From the NCBI RefSeq assembly GCF_004361695.1, contig NZ_SNVW01000009.1, positions 1-64,000 on the forward strand: DNA of 64,000 nucleotides. The letters run 5' to 3'. The position numbers and the translations under genes were made by a program. Position 1 is the stretch's first letter; every line of letters starts with the position of its first letter. Under the pieces are notes generated by a model that was not told the origin of the DNA, made no database searches, and saw nothing but the letters and a program-made list of their open reading frames with translations. Source of the stretch: Curtobacterium flaccumfaciens. GTDB taxonomy: Bacteria > Actinomycetota > Actinomycetes > Actinomycetales > Microbacteriaceae. Positions 52,242 to 60,903 of this stretch are shown here, in pieces.

Positions 52242-54185
52242 GTGCGTCTCTCACCTCATCTCGCGGTCGTCTCCGCGCTGATCGCTCTCGCCGGTGTCGT
52301 CCTCCCCGGAGGAGGCGCAGCCGTCGCCGCCGCCGGCCCGACGGACGGCGGGGCGCTCCACCTCGAATCATCGGGAGCACACGTCGGGGAGACCATCCGC
52401 TTCTCGTTCGCGACCGCCACCCCGGACGCGACGAACTGGATCGGCGTGTACACCGACCCCGCCACCGTGCCGACGAACGGCGTGTCGCACGGCGCATCGA
52501 CCGCGTGGACCTACGTGCCCGCCACGACCACGGGCGTCGCCGACCTCGCGACGGCGGGACTGCCCGCCGGAGCGACGCTCACCGCGGTGCTGCTCTACCA
52601 CGACGGGTACCAACGACTCGCGCCGCCGATCACCTTCACGCTCGCGCCCAAACCGCCGACCGTCGGCTCCGATGCCCCCACGACCGCGCACTTCGTCACG
52701 GACGACGTCGTCGAGCCGACGGCGACCGTCGGTGCTGCGGTCCACCGATCGGTGGCCGGCCTCTGGCGAGCCGTCGACGGGAGCGCGCCGACGAGCGCCG
52801 TCCGGTTCGCTGCGACCGCTGCGCCCGCGTGGGTGCACGTCGCACCCGACGGCCTGGTGACCGGGACCGCGCCGGGATCGGTCCCGCCGCACCGGGCGCT
52901 CGTGACGGTGACCGCGACGGACACCGACGGGGTCACCGGCACGATCGTCCTCGAGTTCCCGGTCACCGCATCTCGGACCGTCCCGACACTCAAGGTCGAG
53001 ACGCTCGAGGCGTGGGACGGCGGTGCGCACGTCGACGATCCGATCGAGAAGCTCGCCCGGTCGGTGCTCCACGATCGCATCGACCTGCTCACGTTGCAGG
53101 ACACCGGCGGGACGGAGGGTGCGGCCCTCGCCGCGGTGCTCGACTGGCACGTGCAGGAGAGCCCTGACGGCCTCGCCACGCTCACGCCGTACGCGATCGC
53201 CCCGCGTGCCGGCGTGCCAGCCGGAGTCCCCGCGATCGCGTCCACGGTCACCGTGGGAGGCCGCCCGGTGTCGGTCTGGAACGTCGCGCTCGCCGTGGAC
53301 TCCGTCGACCCTGCCCAGGTGTGCACCACGGGCGCGACGGCGATGATCGCCGCGCAGCGCGGGACCGAGACGCACCGGCAGGCGGTGGCCCTCGCCGGTG
53401 CGCTCCGTCGACAGGTCGCATCCGGGGAGCGTGTGGTCCTCCTCGGTGCCCTGCGTTCACCGTCACACCTCGACTGGACGGCCGGTGCGGACACCTGCGG
53501 CGTGGGGCCGGTCGCCTGGCCAGTGACGACGGTCCTCGCCCGCGCAGGACTGTCCGACGCATTCCGCACCGCGAACCCCTCGGTCGCGCGCGACCCCGGG
53601 AGCACGGCGGACGTGTTCTCCGGGCACAGCGCCAGCCCGGAGCCGACGCGTGCCGACGTCACCGCCGTCCCGGCGACGATCGGGCGGACCGACGCCGTCC
53701 AGTTCGGTGGACCCGTCCGCGTCACCGAGGCGCACACCGCCGTCGACGGCTTCCCCGTGCCGAGCGCTCGCACGAACGCGTGGACGTCCGACCGTGCCGC
53801 GGTGGCCGCGACGCTGGTCCTCACCACGGACGACGACGCCGGGTCGGGCGGTCACGGGGCGGGCGGTCACGGCTCCGGGAACGGCGGAAGCGGTGCGTCC
53901 GGTGGTGGAACCGATCCGCACCACGGCGGCAGTGGTGCGGGCCAGGGGCGACCGGCGGCGGTCGGGTCACCCCTCGGGTCGGGTCCCGCCGGCCTGCTCG
54001 CGTTCACCGGCCCCGGCGCCGTCGTCGCGACGGCGGCACTCGCACTCGCCCTGCTCGCGCTCGGCGCGTTCATCACCTTCCGTCGTCGCCGAGTTCTCGT
54101 CCATCCCGCAGACGGCGGTCCGGCCCTCGTCCTCGATCCCATCCCCGATCTCCTCCCCGATCCCCACCAGGAAGGCACCTCGTGA
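52242..54185 (+). CDS. LAFTG-anchored surface protein with phosphoesterase-like domain
   Basis: A 647-residue secreted protein. Signal peptide LAVVSALIALAGVVLPGGGAAVAAA; an Ig-like domain (ESSGAHVGETIRFSFATATPDATNWIGVY); a putative-Ig segment; then a roughly 270-residue region resembling the endonuclease/exonuclease/phosphatase fold (TLKVETLEAW, GERVVLLGALRSPSHLDW) with weak catalytic residues. A Gly/Ser/His linker leads to LLAFTGPG, a membrane helix and RRRR. LAxTG is the recognition motif of actinobacterial class E sortases. The 30-residue tail after RRRR is unusually long. The stop overlaps the phospholipase start (GTGA). Confidence 0.8.
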   Translation: MRLSPHLAVVSALIALAGVVLPGGGAAVAAAGPTDGGALHLESSGAHVGETIRFSFATATPDATNWIGVYTDPATVPTNGVSHGASTAWTYVPATTTGVADLATAGLPAGATLTAVLLYHDGYQRLAPPITFTLAPKPPTVGSDAPTTAHFVTDDVVEPTATVGAAVHRSVAGLWRAVDGSAPTSAVRFAATAAPAWVHVAPDGLVTGTAPGSVPPHRALVTVTATDTDGVTGTIVLEFPVTASRTVPTLKVETLEAWDGGAHVDDPIEKLARSVLHDRIDLLTLQDTGGTEGAALAAVLDWHVQESPDGLATLTPYAIAPRAGVPAGVPAIASTVTVGGRPVSVWNVALAVDSVDPAQVCTTGATAMIAAQRGTETHRQAVALAGALRRQVASGERVVLLGALRSPSHLDWTAGADTCGVGPVAWPVTTVLARAGLSDAFRTANPSVARDPGSTADVFSGHSASPEPTRADVTAVPATIGRTDAVQFGGPVRVTEAHTAVDGFPVPSARTNAWTSDRAAVAATLVLTTDDDAGSGGHGAGGHGSGNGGSGASGGGTDPHHGGSGAGQGRPAAVGSPLGSGPAGLLAFTGPGAVVATAALALALLALGAFITFRRRRVLVHPADGGPALVLDPIPDLLPDPHQEGTS

Positions 54186-56344
54186 GCTCCTCCAAGCCAG
54201 AGCACGCAGCACCCGACGTCCGGCTCGCCGCCGCGCCCCCGCTCACCCCGGACGCCACCTACTCCAGCCGAGTCCAGCGAGGCCTCAGCCGGCGGTCGCT
54301 GCTCCTCGGCGGTGCCGCGTCGATCATGGCCGGTGTCGCGGCGGGCTCCGCGTTCGGCCGTGGCGCGGACGCCGCATCGGCGGCGACCGCAGCAGCGCGT
54401 CGGACGGGATCGATCAAGGACGTCCAGCACGTCGTGGTCCTCATGCAGGAGAACCGGTCGTTCGACCACTACTACGGAACCATGCCCGGCGTTCGCGGCT
54501 TCTCCGACAAGCAGGCCCTCGAGCTCCCCGGTGGTCGCGACGTCTTCCACCAGCCGGCTGCCGCGCGCACCGACGGCGGTGTCATGCTCCCGTTCCGGCT
54601 GGACACCACGAAGTACAACGCCCAGAACGCGGGTGGCCTCGACCACTCGTGGGGCGGCGGACACACCGCCTGGAACAACGGCGCGTGGAACCAGTGGGTG
54701 GACGCCAAGAGCCCACAGACCATGGGGTACTTCACCGAAGAGGACATCCCGTACCAGCACGCGTTGGCGCGTGCCTTCACGATCCTCGACGACTACCACT
54801 GCTCCCTCAACGGACCGACGACACCGAACCGGTTGTACCAGTGGACCGGCACGATCAACCCACAGGGCGGGTCCGGCGGGCCGGCGACCGACAACCCGGC
54901 TGACTACGACCCGGTCTACCGCTGGAGCACGTACGGTGAACGGCTGCACGACGCCGGCGTGACGTGGAAGACGTACGCCAACGACGAGGTCGGGGACAGC
55001 GGCGCCGACCCGTACGTCGGCGACTACGGCGACAACCCGCTCTGGTTGTTCCAGCAGTACCACGACGCGCTCGCCTCGACGGATCCGTCACGGAAGCAGC
55101 TGGCCGACGCCGCCGGCCTGCACGACGGTTGGAAGCCGAACTCCGGGAAGGGCCTCGACGTCTCGTACCTGCTCAGTCAGTTCGGCGAGGACTGCGCGAC
55201 GAACTCCCTGCCCACCGTGTCCTACGTCGTCGCTCCGTACGGTTGGTGCGAGCACCCGGCCGCCAGCCCCGACTACGGCGCGCACTACACGAACGCCGTC
55301 GTGCAGGCGCTGTTCAGCAACCCGGAGACCTGGGCCTCCACCGTGCTGCTGATCAACTACGACGAGAACGATGGCTACTTCGACCACGTCGTACCGCCGT
55401 TCCCCGAGACCGGGACGCCCGACGAGTTCGTGGACGGGCTCCCGATCGGCATGGGCGCCCGGGTTCCGATGACCATCGTGTCGCCGTGGAGCCGCGGGGG
55501 CTGGATCAACTCGCAGGTCGCCGACCACACCTCGGTCATCCGCTTCCTCGAGCAGGTCACCGGCGTGATCGAGCCCAACATCTCAGCGTGGCGACGCACC
55601 GTGGCCGGCGACCTCACGAGCTGTTTCGACTTCGCCCACCCCGACACCAGCATCCCGGGCACGGACGTCGTCCCCGGTCTCGCGCAGACGCAGGAGCTCG
55701 TCGCCGCAGCGGACGCCGACCACGCGAAGCCCGCGATCGAGCAGCCGGCGATCGGTGCGCAGCAGATGCCGGCGCAGCACACCGGTACCGCGAAGCACCG
55801 GACGCTCCCGTACCGGCAGCGCGCCGACGCCACGGTCGACCGACGTACCGGCGCCGTCACCCTGACCCTCGGGAACGACGGCACGCAGGGCGTCAACCAC
55901 CTGGTCTACCCGAACATCGCACTGCCGTTCCGTGCCGACCCGCACACGCTCCCCGCCGGAGCGACGACGACCTGGACCTGGGACACCGCAGCGACCGACG
56001 GCCGGTACGACGTCAGCGTCTACGGGCCCGACCGGTTCCTCCGTCGCTTCGCGGGGACGGTCGTGCCGGGCACCCGGACGGACGTCGCGCTCCCGCGTGC
56101 CACGGTCACCACGGCGGGCCGGGCGAAGCGGACGTTGCGCGTCGTGCTCGGGAACGACGGCGGAGCAGAGGTCCGCTACGAGCTCCGCGCGAACGACTTC
56201 GTGACGCACCAGGCGACCGCGTACGTGTCCGGGCACGCGGAGCAGTCCGTCGAGTGGCCTGTCGACGAGTGGGGCTACTACGACGTCGTCGTCACCGCGA
56301 ACACGGGGGACGGCTTCCGGTACCGGTTCGCTGGACGAGTCTGA
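54182..56344 (+). CDS. Tat-exported phospholipase C (phosphocholine-specific)
   Basis: A 720-residue phosphoesterase of the acid-phosphatase-like PLC family that hydrolyses phosphatidylcholine or related lipids outside the cell. Tat signal LSRRSLLLGGAASIMAGVAAG (Arg37-Arg38). Active-site block HVVVLMQENRSFDHYYGTMPG, metal/substrate blocks LDDYHCSLNGPTTPNRLYQWTGT, NYDENDGYFDHVVPP and VADHTSVIRFLEQ. Two C-terminal DUF756 domains follow (VTLTLGNDGTQGVNHL, LRVVLGNDGGAEVRYEL). GTG 54182 couples it to the LAFTG protein. Substrate choice between phosphocholine and other head groups is inferred. Confidence 0.93.
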   Translation: MSSSKPEHAAPDVRLAAAPPLTPDATYSSRVQRGLSRRSLLLGGAASIMAGVAAGSAFGRGADAASAATAAARRTGSIKDVQHVVVLMQENRSFDHYYGTMPGVRGFSDKQALELPGGRDVFHQPAAARTDGGVMLPFRLDTTKYNAQNAGGLDHSWGGGHTAWNNGAWNQWVDAKSPQTMGYFTEEDIPYQHALARAFTILDDYHCSLNGPTTPNRLYQWTGTINPQGGSGGPATDNPADYDPVYRWSTYGERLHDAGVTWKTYANDEVGDSGADPYVGDYGDNPLWLFQQYHDALASTDPSRKQLADAAGLHDGWKPNSGKGLDVSYLLSQFGEDCATNSLPTVSYVVAPYGWCEHPAASPDYGAHYTNAVVQALFSNPETWASTVLLINYDENDGYFDHVVPPFPETGTPDEFVDGLPIGMGARVPMTIVSPWSRGGWINSQVADHTSVIRFLEQVTGVIEPNISAWRRTVAGDLTSCFDFAHPDTSIPGTDVVPGLAQTQELVAAADADHAKPAIEQPAIGAQQMPAQHTGTAKHRTLPYRQRADATVDRRTGAVTLTLGNDGTQGVNHLVYPNIALPFRADPHTLPAGATTTWTWDTAATDGRYDVSVYGPDRFLRRFAGTVVPGTRTDVALPRATVTTAGRAKRTLRVVLGNDGGAEVRYELRANDFVTHQATAYVSGHAEQSVEWPVDEWGYYDVVVTANTGDGFRYRFAGRV

Positions 56345-56362
56345 CGAGGTCGGGACGGCGGG

Positions 56363-56397
56363 GTGGGCGGTGAGCGTCAGCGACGCGCACCGCCCAC
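56363..56397. terminator. Stem-loop between convergent phospholipase and ABC exporter
   Basis: GTGGGCGGTG...CACCGCCCAC with an inner GCGTC-AGC-GACGC makes an almost uninterrupted 16-bp hairpin, 19 nt after the phospholipase stop and 37 nt beyond the exporter stop. Confidence 0.75.
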
Positions 56398-56433
56398 ACC
56401 GTCGCGGGCTGTGGACTCGCCGTCACGCAGCGG

Positions 56434-58317
56434 TCACTCGTCCGCCGCGACGTTCTTCTGCACCGCGAACTGGGTCCGGTGCAGCTCCTCGTAGCGTCCG
56501 CCCACGGCCAGCAGTTCCTCGTGGGTGCCTCGCTCCACGATCGAGCCGTCCTCGACCACGAGGATCAGGTCCGCGCTGCGGATCGTGGAGAGGCGGTGCG
56601 CGATCACCATCGCCGTCCGCCCCTCGAGTGCCTCACTGAGGGCAGCCTGCACGGCGGCCTCGGACGTCGAGTCCAGTGCCGCCGTGGCCTCGTCGAGGAT
56701 GACGACGCGCGGCTGGGCGAGCAGGAGCCTCGCGATGGTCATCCGCTGGCGCTCACCACCGGACAGCCGGTAGCCGCGCTCACCGACCATGGTGTCGAGC
56801 TGGTCCGGCAGTGACCGGATGAGCGGCTCGAGCCGCGCGCGGCGCACGGCGTCCCACACGTCGTCCTCCGTCGCCCCGGGCCGCGCGAGGCGCAGGTTGG
56901 ACCGGATGGTCTCGTGGAACAGGTGACCGTCCTGCGTCACCATGCCCATGGTGTGCCGCATGGAGGCGAAGGTGACGTCGCGGACGTCCGCCCCGGCGAG
57001 GCGGACAGCACCACTGTCGACGTCGTACAGGCGGGACAGGAGCTGCGCGATGGTGGACTTGCCGGCACCGGACGTCCCGACGAGCGCGACGGTCTGCCCC
57101 GGTTCGATCCGGAAGGACACGCCGTGGAGCACCTCCTCGCCGCCGCGGGTGTCGAGTGTGGAGACCTCTTCGAGGGAAGCGAGGGAGACCTTGTCCGCGG
57201 ACGGGTAGGCGAAGCGGACGTCGTCGAACTCGACGGAGACGGGGCCGTCGGGGACGGTGACGGCGTCGGGCTTCTCCTGGATGAGCGGCTTCAGGTCCAG
57301 CACCTCGAACACGCGCTCGAAGCTCACCACGGCGCTCATGATCTCGACCCGGGCGTTCGCGAGGCTGGTCAGCGGCGCGTACAGACGGGTGAGCAGGAGG
57401 GCCAGCGTGACCACGTCGCCGGTGTTCAGTCGGCCACCGAGTGCGAGGGAACCGCCGACCCCGTAGACGAGCGCGAGCGCCAGCGCGGAGACCAGGGTGA
57501 GCGCGGTGACGAAGACGAACTGCAGGAGCGCGCTGCGGACCCCGATGTCCCGCACGCGGGCGGCGCGGACGCGGAACTCCTCGGCTTCCTCGTCGGGGCG
57601 GCCGAACAGCTTGACGAGGGTGGCGCCGGGCGCCGAGAACCGCTCGGTCATCTGCGTGCTCATCGCGGAGTTGTGGTCGGCGGCCTCTCGGCGCAGCGCA
57701 GCGAGGCGACTGCCCATCCGGCGTGCGGGGATGAGGAAGACCGGGAGCATGACCACCGCGAGCACCGTGACGAGCCACGAGGTGCTGAGCATGACGGCCA
57801 GGGTGAGGATCAGCGCCACGACGTTCGTGACCACGCCGGACAGCGTGCCGCTGAAGGCCTGCTGCGCACCGATCACGTCGTTGTTGAGGCGGCTCACGAG
57901 GGCGCCCGTCCGCGTGCGGGTGAAGAACGCGATCGGCATCTTCTGCACGTGGTTGAAGACGGCGGTGCGGAGGTCCAGGATCACACCCTCGCCGATCCGC
58001 GCCGAGTACCAGCGGGTCACCAACGACGTGGCGGCGTCGGCGACCGCGACGAGGGCGATGACGACGGCGAGCCAGACGATCGTGCCGACCGCGCCCCGAG
58101 CAGCGATGACGTCGACCACCTGGCCGGCGAGCACCGGCGTCGCGACGGCCAGGAACGCCCCCACGACGGAGAGGACGATGAAGACCACCAGCTTGGACCG
58201 GTACGGCACGGCGAACGTCATGATCCGCCGCACGGACTCGCGGGAGATGCCGTGCTTGCCGTCCCGGGCGGTGGAGATCTTGTAGAGCGAGCTCCAGGCA
58301 ACGCCTTCCATGCTCAT
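56434..58317 (-). CDS. ABC exporter, permease-ATPase fusion
   Basis: A 627-residue half-transporter of the multidrug/lipid exporter type. Six helices in the first 330 residues; then the nucleotide-binding domain with Walker A VGTSGAGKST, signature YRLSGGERQR, Walker B VVILDEATAALD and H-loop VIAHRLSTI. A spacer (SLASLEEVSTLDTRGGEEVL) interrupts the usual start of the ATPase domain. It should work as a homodimer or with a partner not in this window. ATG 58317 has GGAAGGA upstream. Confidence 0.92.
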   Translation of the reverse strand: MSMEGVAWSSLYKISTARDGKHGISRESVRRIMTFAVPYRSKLVVFIVLSVVGAFLAVATPVLAGQVVDVIAARGAVGTIVWLAVVIALVAVADAATSLVTRWYSARIGEGVILDLRTAVFNHVQKMPIAFFTRTRTGALVSRLNNDVIGAQQAFSGTLSGVVTNVVALILTLAVMLSTSWLVTVLAVVMLPVFLIPARRMGSRLAALRREAADHNSAMSTQMTERFSAPGATLVKLFGRPDEEAEEFRVRAARVRDIGVRSALLQFVFVTALTLVSALALALVYGVGGSLALGGRLNTGDVVTLALLLTRLYAPLTSLANARVEIMSAVVSFERVFEVLDLKPLIQEKPDAVTVPDGPVSVEFDDVRFAYPSADKVSLASLEEVSTLDTRGGEEVLHGVSFRIEPGQTVALVGTSGAGKSTIAQLLSRLYDVDSGAVRLAGADVRDVTFASMRHTMGMVTQDGHLFHETIRSNLRLARPGATEDDVWDAVRRARLEPLIRSLPDQLDTMVGERGYRLSGGERQRMTIARLLLAQPRVVILDEATAALDSTSEAAVQAALSEALEGRTAMVIAHRLSTIRSADLILVVEDGSIVERGTHEELLAVGGRYEELHRTQFAVQKNVAADE

Positions 58318-58398
58318 GGCAGTTCCTTCCGTCGGGCGCCGGGCCCGACCGAGCCGTCGGGTGACGTGCCCGACGGAGCGCAGGGAGTCAGGATACGA

Positions 58399-58761
58399 CT
58401 AGGGCTTCTCGTCGACGAGCGCGATGAACCGGCTGCCCACACCCTCGACCTCGCGCCGCGTGAGCCCGGCCGTCGGGTCCGGCGCCTGCCACGGCTCGTG
58501 GTAGTCGCACATCAGGTAGTCCCAGTCGGGCCACCACTTCTTCGGTCGAGCCGTCTCGGCGAAGGCGCACACCACGCACTCGAGGCGCACCCAGACCTTC
58601 TTCTTCCCGGTGCGGTTCGCCCGGGACTGCACGAGCCATGCCGGCGGGTCCTGCTCGATGGCGTCGAGCTCGGCTTCGCTGAGGCGCGAGGGGATCCCGT
58701 GGTGGGTCGCCATCTCGAGGGGGATGTCGAGCCGGACGGCGGCTTCACGTCGGGAGAGCAT
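58399..58761 (-). CDS. Small protein with putative zinc ribbon
   Basis: A 120-residue protein: MLSRREAAVRLDIPLEMATHHG looks like a short helix-turn-helix-like start, EAELDAIEQDPPAWLVQSRANRTGKKKVW follows, then CVVCAF and LMCDYH, a possible CxxC...CxxH zinc site. Similar to DUF5997-like actinobacterial proteins in layout only; I do not claim membership. TACCCT (58768-58773) lies 6 nt before the ATG and is divergent from the kinase gene. Confidence 0.7.
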   Translation of the reverse strand: MLSRREAAVRLDIPLEMATHHGIPSRLSEAELDAIEQDPPAWLVQSRANRTGKKKVWVRLECVVCAFAETARPKKWWPDWDYLMCDYHEPWQAPDPTAGLTRREVEGVGSRFIALVDEKP

Positions 58762-58820
58762 CCGACCAGGGTATCCGGACCGGGGGAGCAACACCGGCGC
58801 GGGTCCGACATGATGGGAGC

Positions 58821-59843
58821 GTGGCGGACGAGGTGGTCGACCAGGCGTGGCTCCGGACGGTGCTCGCGTCGGTGGGTGGATCGACGGACCGCACGGAGCG
58901 TCTCACGGGCGGCGCGGTGAACCACACCTACCGGGTGGACCGAGCGGACGCCGAACCGGTCGTCCTCCGCTTCGCCGTCGACCCGCTCCGCACCGACGAG
59001 TTCCCGGTCGAGGCATGGGCGGCCGAACAGGCGAGCCGCATCGGGATCCCCACCGCGAGACCCATCGCGCACGGCGTCGAGGGCGGGGTGCCGTACGCGC
59101 TGTCGGAGTACGTCGCACCGGACCCCCGGGCCGTCCACCGACCCTGGCGCTGGCTCGGCACCTACGCCCGCTCCGTCGCCGCGATCCCGCTCCGCGACGC
59201 ACCGCCGATGCTGTACTCCCGGTTCGGCACGGACCTCGCACACGCGTGGTCCGCCCACCTCGCCTACAACCTCGACGCGCTCGGCCCGCACGACCCGATC
59301 CGCCGCGACGGCGCGTACGCGTCACCCGAGGGCGTGCACGACCTGCTCGAACCGCTGCTGACGGGGGAGTTCGCGTTCGGACTCGCACACGGCGACCTCG
59401 CTCCGCGCAACCTCGTCTCCCGCGGCCCCGACCGCCCACCCGTCCTCATCGACTGGGGCGCTGCCGAGACCGGCCCGACGCCCTGGACGGACGCACGCCG
59501 CGTCTTCGAGTGGACGTTCGTCGACGGATCGGTCGCACGAGCGGACCACGACGACTTCACGGCAGCGGCCGGGCTGACCTCGGCGGCGGACCTCCGGACC
59601 CTCGCGTCGATGACGGCGCTGCACCTGCTCGACGTCACACGATGGGCACGCGAACACCGGCCGGACCAGTACGACGAGTACGTCGGACGCTGCCGCACCG
59701 GACTCGACCGGATCGCCCGCACCCCGGTCGAGCGCCAGCGTCGCCGGCACCCCGGACGAGCGCCAGCGTCGCCGGCACCCCGCACGAGCGCGAGCGTCAC
59801 CCGCGGCCCGACGGACCGGGCACGGCGACGCGGACCGCGCTGA
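58821..59843 (+). CDS. Aminoglycoside-phosphotransferase-family kinase
   Basis: A 340-residue protein of the APH/choline-kinase fold. N-lobe RLTGGAVNHTYRV and VVLRFAVDP; catalytic loop FGLAHGDLAPRNLV (Asp in HGD) and metal-binding PVLIDWGAAE. Such proteins phosphorylate antibiotics, sugars or choline; nothing here points to drug resistance. GTG 58821 has CATGAT 6 nt upstream. The last 40 residues are encoded by a 28-bp tandem repeat and overlap the end of the convergent SMP-30 gene by 47 nt, so the C-terminus is unlikely to be conserved. Confidence 0.85.
   Translation: MADEVVDQAWLRTVLASVGGSTDRTERLTGGAVNHTYRVDRADAEPVVLRFAVDPLRTDEFPVEAWAAEQASRIGIPTARPIAHGVEGGVPYALSEYVAPDPRAVHRPWRWLGTYARSVAAIPLRDAPPMLYSRFGTDLAHAWSAHLAYNLDALGPHDPIRRDGAYASPEGVHDLLEPLLTGEFAFGLAHGDLAPRNLVSRGPDRPPVLIDWGAAETGPTPWTDARRVFEWTFVDGSVARADHDDFTAAAGLTSAADLRTLASMTALHLLDVTRWAREHRPDQYDEYVGRCRTGLDRIARTPVERQRRRHPGRAPASPAPRTSASVTRGPTDRARRRGPR
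59721..59804. repeat. 28-bp tandem repeat in the kinase 3' end
   Basis: Two near-identical units (ACCCCGG(T/A)CGAGCGCCAG continuing CGTCGCCGGC) and a degenerate third lie at 59721, 59749 and 59777. Because 28 is not a multiple of three, each gain or loss of a unit would change the reading frame of the kinase tail, and the third unit ends inside the convergent gene overlap. Confidence 0.85.
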
Positions 59844-60672
59844 TCCGCCCGGCCCGCGTCCGCGCCGTGGTGCCCGGGTCGTAGCTGTCCGCCGTCGCCA
59901 GGTACAGGGTCCGCCCGTCGTCGCCGCCGAGCGCGCAGTCGATCGCGCACCGACCCGGAGCGTCGATGCGGTCCGTCACCTCGCCGCCCTCGACGACGCG
60001 GAGGAACTCGCCGGTGTCCACCGAGCACACCCAGATCGCACCCTCGGCGTCCACCGTGCTGCCGTCCGGGGTCACGCCCTCCGGCAGGGCCGCCCACACC
60101 CGGCGCCCCGTGAGCGACCCGTCCGCCTCGATGTCGAACGCGGTCAGCCGTCCACCCCACGTCTCGCTCACCACGAGGGTCCGTGTGCCGGGCAGCACGT
60201 TCGCACTGTTCGGGAACACCAGCCCCTCGGCCGCGAGCCTTACGGTGCCGTCCGGCTCGATCACGTACAGCGGACCGGGCCGGAGCTCCTCGCCGCCGTA
60301 CAGGTCGTACCCGAACGCCCCGATGTACGTCCGACCGGTCGCCTCGTCGACGACCAGGTCGTTGAGGAGCGACGACTCGATCCCGGACAGGTCCGCGAAC
60401 TCCTCCGTCGAGCCGTCCGGCCGCACCGCCACGACCGTGCGCGACTCCATCGCGCTCACCACCAGGCGACCGTCCGCCAGCCACCCGAGCCCGGACGACT
60501 GCCCCGCGACCGTCGCCTCCAGCCGCGGACCGACACCGGCGGCGGGATCGATCGAGAACACCTCACCGGTGTGCATGTCCGAGTACCAGAGCCGCCCGCC
60601 GTGCCAGCGGTTCCCCTCGGGGAACCGGATACCGGAGACGACGTCGGACGCAGAGTCGAGAGTGGTGTGCAC
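59797..60672 (-). CDS. SMP-30/gluconolactonase-family protein
   Basis: A 291-residue six-bladed beta-propeller. Metal/active-site candidates: FPEGNRWHGGRLWYSDMHTGEV (Glu), SLLNDLVVDEATGRTYIG (Asn) and TPDGSTVDAEGAIWVC (Asp). The family hydrolyses lactones or related esters with divalent metals; the substrate is unknown. GTG 60672 follows AGGGTGAAGG. The 3' end overlaps the kinase gene on the other strand. Confidence 0.9.
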   Translation of the reverse strand: MHTTLDSASDVVSGIRFPEGNRWHGGRLWYSDMHTGEVFSIDPAAGVGPRLEATVAGQSSGLGWLADGRLVVSAMESRTVVAVRPDGSTEEFADLSGIESSLLNDLVVDEATGRTYIGAFGYDLYGGEELRPGPLYVIEPDGTVRLAAEGLVFPNSANVLPGTRTLVVSETWGGRLTAFDIEADGSLTGRRVWAALPEGVTPDGSTVDAEGAIWVCSVDTGEFLRVVEGGEVTDRIDAPGRCAIDCALGGDDGRTLYLATADSYDPGTTARTRAGRISAVRVAVPGPSGRG

Positions 60673-60735
60673 ACCTTCACCCTGCCACCGCGCCGGTGGG
60701 CACGAGACGAGCCGTCCGTCACGTCCCGCACACCG

Positions 60736-60794
60736 GTGACCGCCTGGAGGCGCGACCTGCGTTCCGGACGCGAGTCGCGCCTCCAGGCGGTCAC
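60736..60794. repeat. CTGGAGGCGCG-family palindrome, longest arms
   Basis: GTGACCGCCTGGAGGCGCGA (60736-60755) pairs perfectly over 20 bp with TCGCGCCTCCAGGCGGTCAC (60775-60794) across a 19-nt loop. It lies in the divergent gap between the SMP-30 and MFS genes, so this copy is at 5' rather than 3' ends. Confidence 0.9.
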
Positions 60795-60903
60795 CACCCA
60801 CCACCGTGAGCGGGGTTCCGACAGAACCCGTCTGCACAGCACCTGGCGCACCGGCGACGCCGTCGCATTCCATGGAGGTCCGACACCAGCGAAGGACCGG
60901 CGT

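Noticed and set aside
58821-59843. Aminoglycoside resistance gene
   Set aside because: Only the general APH fold is visible; such chromosomal kinases have many substrates and nothing links this one to drug resistance.
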